DNA of 64,000 bases from an uncultured Paracoccaceae bacterium (GTDB taxonomy: Bacteria > Pseudomonadota > Alphaproteobacteria > Rhodobacterales > Rhodobacteraceae): the NCBI GenBank assembly GCA_947488605.1, contig CANKZJ010000002.1, positions 372,001-436,000 of the forward strand, in the 5' to 3' direction. Positions 19,434 through 27,951 of this stretch are shown here, one piece after another (within the stretch, counting starts at the first letter, position 1; each line of letters begins with the position of its first letter). The notes below the pieces were generated by a model that was not told where the DNA came from, searched no databases, and saw nothing but the letters and a program-made list of their open reading frames with translations. Both the position numbers and the translations under genes were made by a program.

Positions 19434-20486
19434 ATGAAAACCATCAAAGGACCTGCGCTATTCCTGGCGCAATTCGCAGGGGATGAAGCACCGTTCAATA
19501 CTTGGGATGGCATCACGAAATGGGCGGCTGATTGTGGCTATAAGGGCGTGCAGGTGCCCAGCTGGGATGCGCGGTTTATTGATCTCGCCAAGGCCGCTGA
19601 ATCAAAAGATTACTGCGACGAATTCAAAGGCCAAGCAGCCGCGAACGGTATTGAAGTGACAGAACTCTCGACGCACCTGCAAGGGCAGTTGGTCGCGGTG
19701 AACCCAGCCTATGACACGGCCTTTGACGGGTTCGCAGCCCCGCAAGTGCAAGGTAATCCAGTGGCGCGACAAGCATGGGCCGTTGAGCAAGTCAAGATGG
19801 CGATCACCGCGTCCCACAAGATGGGTATCGCGCAGATGGCTACATTTTCAGGCGCTTTGGCATGGCCCTATATCTATCCGTGGCCGCAACGACCGGCAGG
19901 CCTGGTCGAGGCTGCCTTTGATGAACTGGCGGCGCGTTGGCGTCCCATCCTTGATCATGCGGATGCGCATGGCGTTGATGTTTGCTATGAAATTCACCCC
20001 GGCGAGGACCTGCATGACGGCGTAACGTTCGAGATGTTCTTGGAGCGGGTAGGCGGGCACAGTCGCTGCAATATGCTTTACGACCCATCGCATTATGTCC
20101 TGCAATGCCTTGATTACTTGGACAATATCGACATCTACAAAGATCGCATCAAGATGTTTCACGTCAAAGATGCCGAGTTTAATCCAACGGGTCGGCAGGG
20201 TGTCTATGGCGGCTATCAATCATGGACGGATCGCGCCGGACGTTTCCGCAGTTTGGGCGATGGACAGGTAGATTTCGCCGCGATCTTTTCAAAAATGGCC
20301 GCCAATGATTTTGACGGTTGGGCCGTTGTCGAATGGGAATGCTGCTTGAAACACCCCGAAGACGGTGCGCGCGAAGGTGCGCAATTTGTCAAAGACCATA
20401 TTATCCGTGTCACCGACCGTGCCTTTGATGATTTCGCAGGCGCGGATGTAGATGACGCGACGAACCGCAAGATGTTGGGGATTTAA
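19434..20486 (+). CDS. sugar phosphate isomerase/epimerase family protein
   Basis: The 350-residue TIM-barrel protein belongs to the xylose-isomerase-like (AP endonuclease 2 type) family. Probable metal ligands are in YEIHPGE, LYDPSHY, FHVKDAE and VVEWE. A GGGAGG-type Shine-Dalgarno (AAGGGAGGTCGCC) precedes the ATG. It lies three bases before a Gfo/Idh/MocA dehydrogenase, a common pair for inositol-like or keto-sugar breakdown. No sugar transporter or regulator is adjacent, so the substrate is open. Confidence 0.82.
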   Translation: MKTIKGPALFLAQFAGDEAPFNTWDGITKWAADCGYKGVQVPSWDARFIDLAKAAESKDYCDEFKGQAAANGIEVTELSTHLQGQLVAVNPAYDTAFDGFAAPQVQGNPVARQAWAVEQVKMAITASHKMGIAQMATFSGALAWPYIYPWPQRPAGLVEAAFDELAARWRPILDHADAHGVDVCYEIHPGEDLHDGVTFEMFLERVGGHSRCNMLYDPSHYVLQCLDYLDNIDIYKDRIKMFHVKDAEFNPTGRQGVYGGYQSWTDRAGRFRSLGDGQVDFAAIFSKMAANDFDGWAVVEWECCLKHPEDGAREGAQFVKDHIIRVTDRAFDDFAGADVDDATNRKMLGI

Positions 20487-20489
20487 ACG

Positions 20490-21635
20490 ATGAGCTATGA
20501 CAGACCCATTCGCCTTGGCATGGTTGGCGGCGGCAACGACGCCTTTATTGGCGGCGTGCACCGGATTGCTTCATGCATCGATGGGCGGTTTACACTGAAC
20601 GCAGGTGCGTTGTCGTCGACACCTGAAAAGGCGCAAGCTTCTGGCGCGGCCCTCGGCCTTGATCCTGCACGCACCTATGATGACTTCAAAGCAATGGCGA
20701 TCCGCGAGGCCCGTTTGAAAGACGGGATCGAAGCCGTCGCGATTGTAACGCCAAATCACGTCCACTATGCCGCTGCGCGCGAGTTCCTGAAGCGCGGTAT
20801 TCATGTGATTTGCGACAAACCTCTGACGTCGACAATGGCAGACGCCAAAAAGCTGGTGAAGGCCGCCGAGGACAGTGATGCGCTTTTCGTTCTGACCCAC
20901 AATTACACCGGCTATCCGATGATGCGCCAGGCACGCCAGATGATTGCAGATGGTGATTTGGGGGCCATCCGCGTTGTGCAGGTCGAATACGCGCAGGATT
21001 GGCTGACGCAACACGAAGAATTCAAACAAGCCGCGTGGCGGACCGATCCTGCACGATCAGGCTTGGGTGGTGCAACGGGTGACATCGGCACGCATGCCTT
21101 CAACCTCGCGTCTTTTGTCAGCGGGTTAGAGCTCCAGATGCTCAGCGCAGACTTACAGGCGTTTGTCAGTGGGCGGCAATTGGATGACAACGCCCATGTG
21201 ATGATGCGGTTCAGCGGTGGCGCACGCGGCATGCTGTGGTGTTCGCAGGTCGCGCCGGGCAATGAAAACGGATTGCGGTTGCGGATATATGGCGAAAAGG
21301 GCGGCATCGAATGGATGCAGGAAAACCCCAACCAGCTTTGGTTCACGCCGTTCGGCGAAGCCAAACGCCTGCTTACTCGTGGTGGTGCTGGTGCAAATGC
21401 TGCGGCTGAACGTGTCACACGCATTCCGGCAGGGCATCCAGAGGGGTACTTGGAAGGGTTCGCCACGATCTACCGCGAGGCGGCTGATGCGATTACAGCA
21501 CACCGCAATGGCACAGAAGTGTCGCAAGATGTGCTCTACCCAACGATCCAAGATGGCCTGAAAGGCATGCAATTCGTTGACGCTTGCGTGCGGTCATCCA
21601 AGCGCGATGGAGCGTGGGTGAAACTAGCGCCCTAG
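20490..21635 (+). CDS. Gfo/Idh/MocA family oxidoreductase
   Basis: A 381-residue NAD(P)-dependent dehydrogenase. The N-terminal Rossmann motif is VGGGNDAFIGGVHR, the conserved GIHVICDKPLT near residue 105 carries the family's EKP-like motif as DKP, and GGATGDIGTHAFNLA holds the catalytic-site histidine. It probably oxidises a cyclic polyol or sugar, passing product to or from the isomerase upstream. Its last 12 bases overlap, tail to tail, the end of pqiC. Confidence 0.85.
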   Translation: MSYDRPIRLGMVGGGNDAFIGGVHRIASCIDGRFTLNAGALSSTPEKAQASGAALGLDPARTYDDFKAMAIREARLKDGIEAVAIVTPNHVHYAAAREFLKRGIHVICDKPLTSTMADAKKLVKAAEDSDALFVLTHNYTGYPMMRQARQMIADGDLGAIRVVQVEYAQDWLTQHEEFKQAAWRTDPARSGLGGATGDIGTHAFNLASFVSGLELQMLSADLQAFVSGRQLDDNAHVMMRFSGGARGMLWCSQVAPGNENGLRLRIYGEKGGIEWMQENPNQLWFTPFGEAKRLLTRGGAGANAAAERVTRIPAGHPEGYLEGFATIYREAADAITAHRNGTEVSQDVLYPTIQDGLKGMQFVDACVRSSKRDGAWVKLAP

Positions 21636-22181
21636 TGTCCGTGCAATCTGTTCGGACAGTTCCAGCAATGCGGCCGATTGGGCCGCCGCGATGCTTTCCA
21701 GCGAGGTATCCGCCATCGGCTCGGTAATCTCGAACGAGTGAGAACTATCGCGGAAGCGCAGACCTTCACTGGCGACAAAGAACTGGCCGTTCAGTGCGAA
21801 CGTGCCATCAGCGCCGCCCAACATGCGTTCAACACGGATATCGATCGAAACATCCGGCAGGCCCACAAAGGGCCAGGGGTCCGGTCCGACATCGGTATTC
21901 AGAATGTCACTCAGTGTCCGGGTCAGGATCAACGTCACCGCCCGTTCCGGCGCATCCGCCCAAAGCACGTCTTCGCGCACAACAATGATCCCCGCACGTG
22001 TCTCAAACGAGATTTCTTCGACTGCGGCGTAGGTGGGCAGGGACACAGTACGGACCATCGCACTGCCGACCAGTGGGCTAAGCTCCAGCGTGGATGGCAG
22101 CGGGCTTAATGCCACACGGTCAGCCAATGGTGTACAAGCGGCAAGAACACCAAAGCCTAATGCGATAAGTCTGGGAAACAT
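21624..22181 (-). CDS. pqiC: PqiC-like outer-membrane lipoprotein (ABC-type transport auxiliary)
   Basis: A 185-residue protein with a short lipoprotein signal (MFPRLIALGFGVLAAC; lipobox LAAC) and the DUF330/PqiC fold, including YAAVEEISFETRAG and the LEQRV-like region DIRVERM. PqiC anchors the PqiB needle to the outer membrane in lipid transport. It starts four bases after pqiB and is last in the operon, overlapping its convergent neighbour by 12 bases. Confidence 0.82.
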   Translation of the reverse strand: MFPRLIALGFGVLAACTPLADRVALSPLPSTLELSPLVGSAMVRTVSLPTYAAVEEISFETRAGIIVVREDVLWADAPERAVTLILTRTLSDILNTDVGPDPWPFVGLPDVSIDIRVERMLGGADGTFALNGQFFVASEGLRFRDSSHSFEITEPMADTSLESIAAAQSAALLELSEQIARTLGR

Positions 22182-22184
22182 AAT

Positions 22185-24278
22185 CTACCGTCCGATCAAC
22201 AAGGAATTTGGGTTTCGCTCAATCGTGCGAGACAGCGAGAACATCGCGTCAGAGGCTTCTTGTATCGACCGCAATGTCGATAAGACCTCGTTGCTGAACC
22301 GCGAACGTTCGCTGTAGCTATTCACGACGGCCTCGGTTTGCGCGACCAACTGATTGGCACGTGCCGCAAGTGCGGGAAGGGTGCTGACTGAATTCTCGAA
22401 CGCTTTGGCAGCCTCATTTGCTGACGCAAGTGCAGCATTGACGTTTTGCACAGCACCGCCCTCGCGCACATCGTCAAGAAGCGCCCTAAGCGTTGCCAGT
22501 GCGGCGTTCGCCTCGGCTGGGAATGCAATTGCATCCTCGGTTCCGATAAGCGCATCGATTGATGACAACGATGCGGTTGCTGAATTTACAAGCGCCTCAA
22601 GTTCAAGTGCATTTGCGCGGGCTGTGAATGTTTCAATATTGGCGGTGATTTGCGGCAGGTTTTCTGTGGCGGCGGCGATGTTGATCGACGCTTGCCCCGC
22701 AGATTCGACTGCGGCGTCCAGATCAGCGATCAGACCTGCTTCGGCGGCTTCTGCGAACAAGCCGTCAAGGTCCGCGATCACACTGCGCATCTCATTTGGT
22801 ATCGCCTGAAGATCCTCTGACGCAATCAGTTCACGGGATTCGTCCAGCAGCGCCACGAGTGCCGCAGGTGTGGCGCGTGTCGCATCATCATTTGCCAAAC
22901 GCTCGAAGCTGTCCATCATATCGATGGCACCATCCATCAGCTCTTCGACGGGCAGTGCGTTGATGCGGGCCAGCAGACCTTCGGCGGTTGCGGCAACATC
23001 AGAAATTTCAGAATCCGTTGTTGGAATGACAGGGAACTCGCCAGAGGTGTTCGTCATGATGGCAGGCAAAGCATCTTCCAATGTGACCAATTCAACAAAC
23101 AGCGTTCCCGCTAATATATTGCCCGTGACCATACGCGCGCGTAACCCGCGGGTTACGAAATCAGACAAAAGTGTGAGTGCCGTATCAACATTGGCATCTG
23201 GCCCCATGCCCAACCGCGAAGGCTCTATCGCCAGCACGGCTTGCAAGCGCACTTGTGCATTGTCGGTATCGCCGACGACGATTGCATTCAGATCACTGAC
23301 TTCACCAATACGGATACCTTGGAAGCGCACCTCGGACCCGACAGAAAGCCCGCTGACGGATTCCTCAAACAAGACGGCGACTTCGAGAACTTCTGCATTG
23401 GGATCAGTGAACAGGCTATCGCGGGCCGTTTGTTCACTTGGGAAGATATCAAACCGATGCCCGTCCTCAATGGCAACGCCACCTGATACCACTGTGTCAA
23501 ATGCAATTCCGCCTTCGATTAAGGATGCAAGCGAGTTGACGTTCAGTGACACACCGCTGGCGCCAAAAGAGACGCTAAAGCCCGATGTGTCCCAAAACCG
23601 CGTGCTGCTGGTGATGCGGCGGTCATAAGGGCTTTCAATGAAGGCGTTCACGGTCACTTGGCGGCCATCAAACGAAAGCTGGGGCTTTTCGAGGTAACCG
23701 ACCTCGATGCCCTTGTGCAGGATGGGTGCACCCGCGGCGATGCTGCCGCCATCATCGGCGCGCAAGACCACGGATGTGCCGCGTTGGCTGGCGCGTGTCA
23801 GATTGGGTTGCTCAAGCCCGGTAAACTGCAATTGCGCGACGTCCGCATCAGTGTCCCAGTTGCCTTCGATAAAGACGCCGGACAAAACCGTCTCCAGGCC
23901 GGTAATCCCGCGCACGGATACATCCGGGCGCACGACCCAAAACTGCGCGTCATCATCAAGAAATGGGGCGACCGTTTTGTCGATGCGGGCATGTACCAGC
24001 ACGTCAGTCAAACCGTTTGAAAATTCAACATCTTCGACCTCGCCAACGGTCACATCACGGTACTTGATCGTGGTTTCGCCTGCGGTGATGCCCGCTGCAT
24101 TCTCGAAGCTGATCGTGATCAATGTGCCGCGATCCGCATAGTTCTGCCACGCCGCCCAAAGCGATATCGTCAAAGCGACAATCGGCACCAACCACACCAG
24201 CGAAAGGCGCTGCCAGATCCGTTTTTTCACGGGTCTTACATCAAATTCTGCCAACCCTGATGGCGGTGTGTCCGTCAT
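22185..24278 (-). CDS. pqiB: PqiB-like MCE-domain intermembrane transport protein
   Basis: A 697-residue protein with one N-terminal membrane helix (RLSLVWLVPIVALTISLWAAW) and three MCE/MlaD domains at roughly 45-130, 160-265 and 290-400. An alpha-helical Ala/Leu/Glu-rich tail follows, which would form the coiled-coil needle across the periplasm. It is longer than E. coli PqiB, the extra length being in the tail (about 430-690). The 3' end lies just before pqiC; the 5' ATG overlaps the pqiA stop. Confidence 0.9.
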   Translation of the reverse strand: MTDTPPSGLAEFDVRPVKKRIWQRLSLVWLVPIVALTISLWAAWQNYADRGTLITISFENAAGITAGETTIKYRDVTVGEVEDVEFSNGLTDVLVHARIDKTVAPFLDDDAQFWVVRPDVSVRGITGLETVLSGVFIEGNWDTDADVAQLQFTGLEQPNLTRASQRGTSVVLRADDGGSIAAGAPILHKGIEVGYLEKPQLSFDGRQVTVNAFIESPYDRRITSSTRFWDTSGFSVSFGASGVSLNVNSLASLIEGGIAFDTVVSGGVAIEDGHRFDIFPSEQTARDSLFTDPNAEVLEVAVLFEESVSGLSVGSEVRFQGIRIGEVSDLNAIVVGDTDNAQVRLQAVLAIEPSRLGMGPDANVDTALTLLSDFVTRGLRARMVTGNILAGTLFVELVTLEDALPAIMTNTSGEFPVIPTTDSEISDVAATAEGLLARINALPVEELMDGAIDMMDSFERLANDDATRATPAALVALLDESRELIASEDLQAIPNEMRSVIADLDGLFAEAAEAGLIADLDAAVESAGQASINIAAATENLPQITANIETFTARANALELEALVNSATASLSSIDALIGTEDAIAFPAEANAALATLRALLDDVREGGAVQNVNAALASANEAAKAFENSVSTLPALAARANQLVAQTEAVVNSYSERSRFSNEVLSTLRSIQEASDAMFSLSRTIERNPNSLLIGR

Positions 24279-24907
24279 GCCTTCGTCCTGTCTGCGTCCC
24301 AGATCATGCGGCTATCAAAAGCCTGCGCCGAGAGCATCGTAAAAATCACCGATAAAGCAAAGCTTACAGCTGCAATACCTGGATTAACCGTAGCGATAGT
24401 ATCGAGTTGCACCAGTGCAGACAGGATTGCAACGACAAAGACGTCGATCATTGACCAACGCCCAATGAATTCAACGACCTCGTAGGCTTTATGACGCTCA
24501 TGGCGATTTTGCTCTGAATGGCGCTGGACCGATAACGCAAGGTAGATGATCGCGATGAATTTCCCCACAGGGATCATCACTGAGGCCGCAAAGACGATGG
24601 TCGCAATGCCCCATGATCCATGCTCGAACAGTTCGACGACGCCACCAATAATGGTGCTTTCAGATCGTTCTACCAACGTCGATGTCAGCAACATGGGATA
24701 GAGGTTGGCCGGGATGTAGGCGATCATTCCCGCAATCAGCCAGGCCCAAACTTTTTGCAGGCTCTCCGCATCACGGCTGCGCAACGGGCCGTTGCAACGC
24801 GTACAGATACGCGCCTCAAGGCGGTGTACTTGTCCGCATTGTTGACATGCGACCAGACCCGCATCGCGGGCCGTGATCAGCGCGTCGCTTTGTCCAGCAC
24901 TTCCCAA
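24275..24907 (-). CDS. pqiA: paraquat-inducible protein A-like membrane protein, second half
   Basis: This protein has a zinc-ribbon (ACQQCGQVH ... CTRCNG) and four hydrophobic helices, the PqiA module. E. coli PqiA carries two such modules in one chain; here they are two genes. No ATG fits the N-terminus. The TTG at 24907 is my best guess and gives 210 residues with a 31-base overlap with the upstream gene, implying translational coupling. A longer frame back to 25063 is open but lies inside the first pqiA in another frame. Confidence 0.8.
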   Translation of the reverse strand: MGSAGQSDALITARDAGLVACQQCGQVHRLEARICTRCNGPLRSRDAESLQKVWAWLIAGMIAYIPANLYPMLLTSTLVERSESTIIGGVVELFEHGSWGIATIVFAASVMIPVGKFIAIIYLALSVQRHSEQNRHERHKAYEVVEFIGRWSMIDVFVVAILSALVQLDTIATVNPGIAAVSFALSVIFTMLSAQAFDSRMIWDADRTKA

Positions 24908-25503
24908 ATCGAATACCTGCAAATGAGTTGATCTTTGAGGACAGTGATCACCACCACCCCGGCGAAGGCCCAAAACGCGGGTCCAATTGTGACAGCGGCC
25001 AGACCTGCCACTTTGATCAGGGCGACGGTCACCCCAACGATGAAAATCTCGGCCATGCTCCACGGGCGCAAACGTTCCGCGATAGCGAAGGCTGTGCGTG
25101 CACCTTCGCGCGGTTTTTGTTCGCGCACCAAGGGCCCAAGCGCATAGATTAGCGCACCAAGTCGTATCAACGGGATCACAACGATAAAGAAGGCCACTGC
25201 AACCGCGAGAGGAAAGGCGTATCCGTCGTTAAATGCGAGCACAGCATCAAGCACAGAAGTTGCATTGTGCAAACCACCTGCATCAAGCGTTAGAAACGGA
25301 AAGCTGATCGCCGCGATCATCATGATGAAGGCCGTCAATGCGAGGCTGAGGATACGCGCCATAGCCGCGGGTTGCGAAGTCATGATGACAATCCCGCACC
25401 GTTTGCAATGGGCGCGCGCATTGTCAGGCAAGCTATGCGCGCGATGAAGCGTGTCGCATTGCGGACAAGCGACCAATTCGTCTAGTGGCGGCAAATCGGT
25501 GGT
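24877..25503 (-). CDS. pqiA: paraquat-inducible protein A-like membrane protein, first half
   Basis: The first PqiA module: a zinc ribbon (ACPQCDTLH ... CKRCG) and four membrane helices, ending RYSIWEVLDKATR. With PqiB and PqiC it should form an inner-to-outer-membrane lipid transport system. TTG at 25503 has AGGAG ten bases upstream and gives a normal N-terminus (TTDLPPLDELVACPQC). TTG at 25545 would add 14 residues and cannot be excluded. Confidence 0.8.
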   Translation of the reverse strand, partial: TTDLPPLDELVACPQCDTLHRAHSLPDNARAHCKRCGIVIMTSQPAAMARILSLALTAFIMMIAAISFPFLTLDAGGLHNATSVLDAVLAFNDGYAFPLAVAVAFFIVVIPLIRLGALIYALGPLVREQKPREGARTAFAIAERLRPWSMAEIFIVGVTVALIKVAGLAAVTIGPAFWAFAGVVVITVLKDQLICRYSIWEVLDKATR

Positions 25504-25622
25504 CAAACGGCGAACACTCCTGGCTGTGGTGGGTACTTGCCCCAAACCTGTCGCGAGGTTATCGCGTGGCGTAGAGATATGCTACGCCTGTAAGCACAAC
25601 AACCCAACGCGCAGAGAACTTG

Positions 25623-26309
25623 ATGACAAACACAGTCTTTCCGATCCGTCCGACCCCGATCATCGATGTTGCAGGTGATAAAGGTTTCCCTGTTTCCCGG
25701 ATATTTTGTGTCGGGCGCAACTATGCCGACCATGCGGCCGAGATGGGACATGAGGTTGACCGCGAAGCGCCGTTTTACTTTACGAAATCGGCCCACGCGG
25801 TGATGCACGCGGGGCAGGACATGCCCTATCCGCCACGGACCCAAGACTTGCATCATGAAATGGAACTTGTGGTCGCATTGGGGGCAACAGCCACCAACAT
25901 CAGCCAAGAGAGGGCGATGGATATCGTCTTTGGGTATGGCTGCGGCTTGGACATGACGCGACGCGATCTGCAAGCAGCGGCCAAGCAAAAACGCCGCCCT
26001 TGGGATACGGGCAAGGACTTTGACAATGCCGCCATCATCGCCCCCCTGACACCAAAAGCGGACGCAGGTGATATTGGCGCGCTAGAGATTGCACTGGCCG
26101 TGAATGGCGAGACCCGCCAACGCGCAAAGCTAAGCGATATGGTCTGGTCGATCCCCGAGATTATTGCCGATCTGTCGCAACTCTACACGCTGCATCCCGG
26201 TGATCTGATCATGACGGGCACGCCTGCCGGTGTGGGCCCTGTTGTGCGCGGTGACGTATTACGTGGGACAATTGGCGATTTTGCACCACTGGAAACCACG
26301 ATTATCTGA
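25623..26309 (+). CDS. fumarylacetoacetate hydrolase family protein, fumarylpyruvate hydrolase-like
   Basis: A 228-residue FAH-fold enzyme. The opening VSRIFCVGRNYADHAAEMG and FYFTKSAHAV match the short fumarylpyruvate hydrolase branch, and the metal-binding acidic residues are in HHEMELVVALG and CGLDMTRRD. It would cleave a C-C bond in a 2,4-diketo acid from ring-cleavage (gentisate-type) pathways. The ATG at 25623 is preferred over the adjacent TTG. A TRAP transporter follows 73 bp downstream, so a link with uptake of an aromatic or dicarboxylic acid is possible. Confidence 0.8.
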   Translation: MTNTVFPIRPTPIIDVAGDKGFPVSRIFCVGRNYADHAAEMGHEVDREAPFYFTKSAHAVMHAGQDMPYPPRTQDLHHEMELVVALGATATNISQERAMDIVFGYGCGLDMTRRDLQAAAKQKRRPWDTGKDFDNAAIIAPLTPKADAGDIGALEIALAVNGETRQRAKLSDMVWSIPEIIADLSQLYTLHPGDLIMTGTPAGVGPVVRGDVLRGTIGDFAPLETTII

Positions 26310-26382
26310 TTACAGTCGCCTTGCGCTTTGGTGTCGGATCACGACACTGCGGGTGCAGATCACTGCCCGATGGAGGAACATC

Positions 26383-27414
26383 ATGACAACGACACGCCGC
26401 ACAGTGCTGGGCGCTATGGCCGCAGCTTGCATCGCAACGACCGCTGCTGCCCAAGAGGTGACGCTGCGCTTGCATCAGTTCTTGCCTGCGCAATCTACGG
26501 TGCCGACGAACATTTTGGATGTTTGGGCGGATAAGGTTGAAGCTGATAGTGATGGCCGGATCAAGATTGACCGCTTTCCATCTATGCAACTGGGTGGCAC
26601 GCCACCTCAATTGATCGATCAAGTGATTGATGGCGTCGCCGATATCGTCTGGACCGTTGCAGGTTATACGCCTGGGCGGTTTCCGCAGCTTGAGGTGTTT
26701 GAGCTGCCGTTCCTGTCACCTGACGCAGAGGTCACATCACGCGCCTATTGGGAACTTGCCGAAGCGCGGATGATGGATACTGATTTTGCAGATTTCAAAC
26801 CACTTGCGCTCTGGGTTCATGGACCCGGTGTGATCCACGCCAATCGTCCAGTAACGGACGTCGCGGACTTGCGCGGGCTAAAGTTGCGCGCACCGTCACG
26901 CACAACGACAACATTGTTCACGGAACTTGGGGCGACGTCAGTTGGCATGCCAGTGCCCGCAGTCCCTGATGCGCTGTCACGCGGTGTGATTGATGGCGCC
27001 GTGATCCCGTGGGAGGTGGTGCCGTCGCTCAAAGTGCAAGAACTGGTGACGTACCACACTGAATTCCCCGGTGACGCGCTTTATACTTTGGCATTTATCT
27101 TTGCGATGAACCAAGATGCATATGACGCACTTCCAAGTGACCTGCAGGCGGTTATTGACGCCAACTCGGGGCTGGAGTTTTCGGCCTTTGCAGGGCGCAC
27201 GCAACAAAACGATGATGTGGCCGGGCGGGCCTTGGCAGATGCGCGAGGCAATACGATTATTACGCTCGACGAGACCCAAGTCGCCGCCTGGCGCGACGCC
27301 AGCCAGCCGACAATTCAAAACTGGATTGCCGAGGCGGATGCAGCAGGCATCGATGGCACTGGCCTTTACGACGACGCCCGCGCGCTGATTGCCAAACATA
27401 GCGCGGGGAACTGA
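26383..27414 (+). CDS. dctP: TRAP transporter substrate-binding protein (DctP family)
   Basis: A 343-residue periplasmic receptor. The signal peptide ends near CIATTAAAQEV, and the body has the DctP landmarks YTPGRFPQLEVFELPF, LRGLKLRAPSR (with the Arg that usually binds a carboxylate) and IPWEVVPS. It delivers an organic acid to the two permeases downstream. GGAGGAAC sits just before the ATG at 26383. The ligand is not predictable from the residues seen. Confidence 0.9.
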   Translation: MTTTRRTVLGAMAAACIATTAAAQEVTLRLHQFLPAQSTVPTNILDVWADKVEADSDGRIKIDRFPSMQLGGTPPQLIDQVIDGVADIVWTVAGYTPGRFPQLEVFELPFLSPDAEVTSRAYWELAEARMMDTDFADFKPLALWVHGPGVIHANRPVTDVADLRGLKLRAPSRTTTTLFTELGATSVGMPVPAVPDALSRGVIDGAVIPWEVVPSLKVQELVTYHTEFPGDALYTLAFIFAMNQDAYDALPSDLQAVIDANSGLEFSAFAGRTQQNDDVAGRALADARGNTIITLDETQVAAWRDASQPTIQNWIAEADAAGIDGTGLYDDARALIAKHSAGN

Positions 27415-27423
27415 GGGTAGGCT

Positions 27424-27951
27424 TTGCTACACCGCGCAATCCAGAAGCTCGCTCAATTCATGGCACTGCTCGGCGGGGCGGTGCTGTGTCTTTTGGTGCT
27501 TATGGTCTGCGTCAGCGTCAGCGGCCGCGAGCTGAGCGATTTCGCCCATGCATCAAATGTGAGTTGGCTGATCGATGCAGGTGTCGGGCCGATCTTGGGC
27601 GATTTTGAATTGGTTGAAGCGGGGATCGCATTTGCGATTTTCGCGTTTCTGCCCATCACCCAACTCAAAGGTGCGCATGCGCAGGTCGACGTGTTCACCA
27701 ATGGCATGGGCCCGCGCGTGAATAACGCCTTGGCCACGTTCTGGACGGTCATTATGGCTGTGATCATTGTCTTGATCACGTGGCGGCTGTTTGTCGGGAT
27801 GCAGGACAAGATGCGCTACGGTGAGACAACTTATCTCATCCAATTTCCGATCTGGTGGGCCTATGCCGCCAGCTTGGTCGCTGCAATCGCGGCAAGCATT
27901 GTTAGTTTGTATTGCGCGGCCCAGCGTCTGGCTGGTCAGTCCTTGCAATGA
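27424..27951 (+). CDS. dctQ: TRAP transporter small permease
   Basis: A 175-residue protein with four hydrophobic helices, matching the DctQ small-permease family (AIFAFLPITQLKGAHAQVDVF is the conserved centre). The apparent TTG start at 27424 follows GAGGGTAGG; an internal ATG at 27460 is possible. It sits nine bases after dctP and overlaps dctM by ATGA. Confidence 0.85.
   Translation: MLHRAIQKLAQFMALLGGAVLCLLVLMVCVSVSGRELSDFAHASNVSWLIDAGVGPILGDFELVEAGIAFAIFAFLPITQLKGAHAQVDVFTNGMGPRVNNALATFWTVIMAVIIVLITWRLFVGMQDKMRYGETTYLIQFPIWWAYAASLVAAIAASIVSLYCAAQRLAGQSLQ

Noticed and set aside
22870-23628. A 252-codon plus-strand frame opposite pqiB
   Set aside because: Ser/Ala/Thr-rich shadow of pqiB codons with no domain or start signal.
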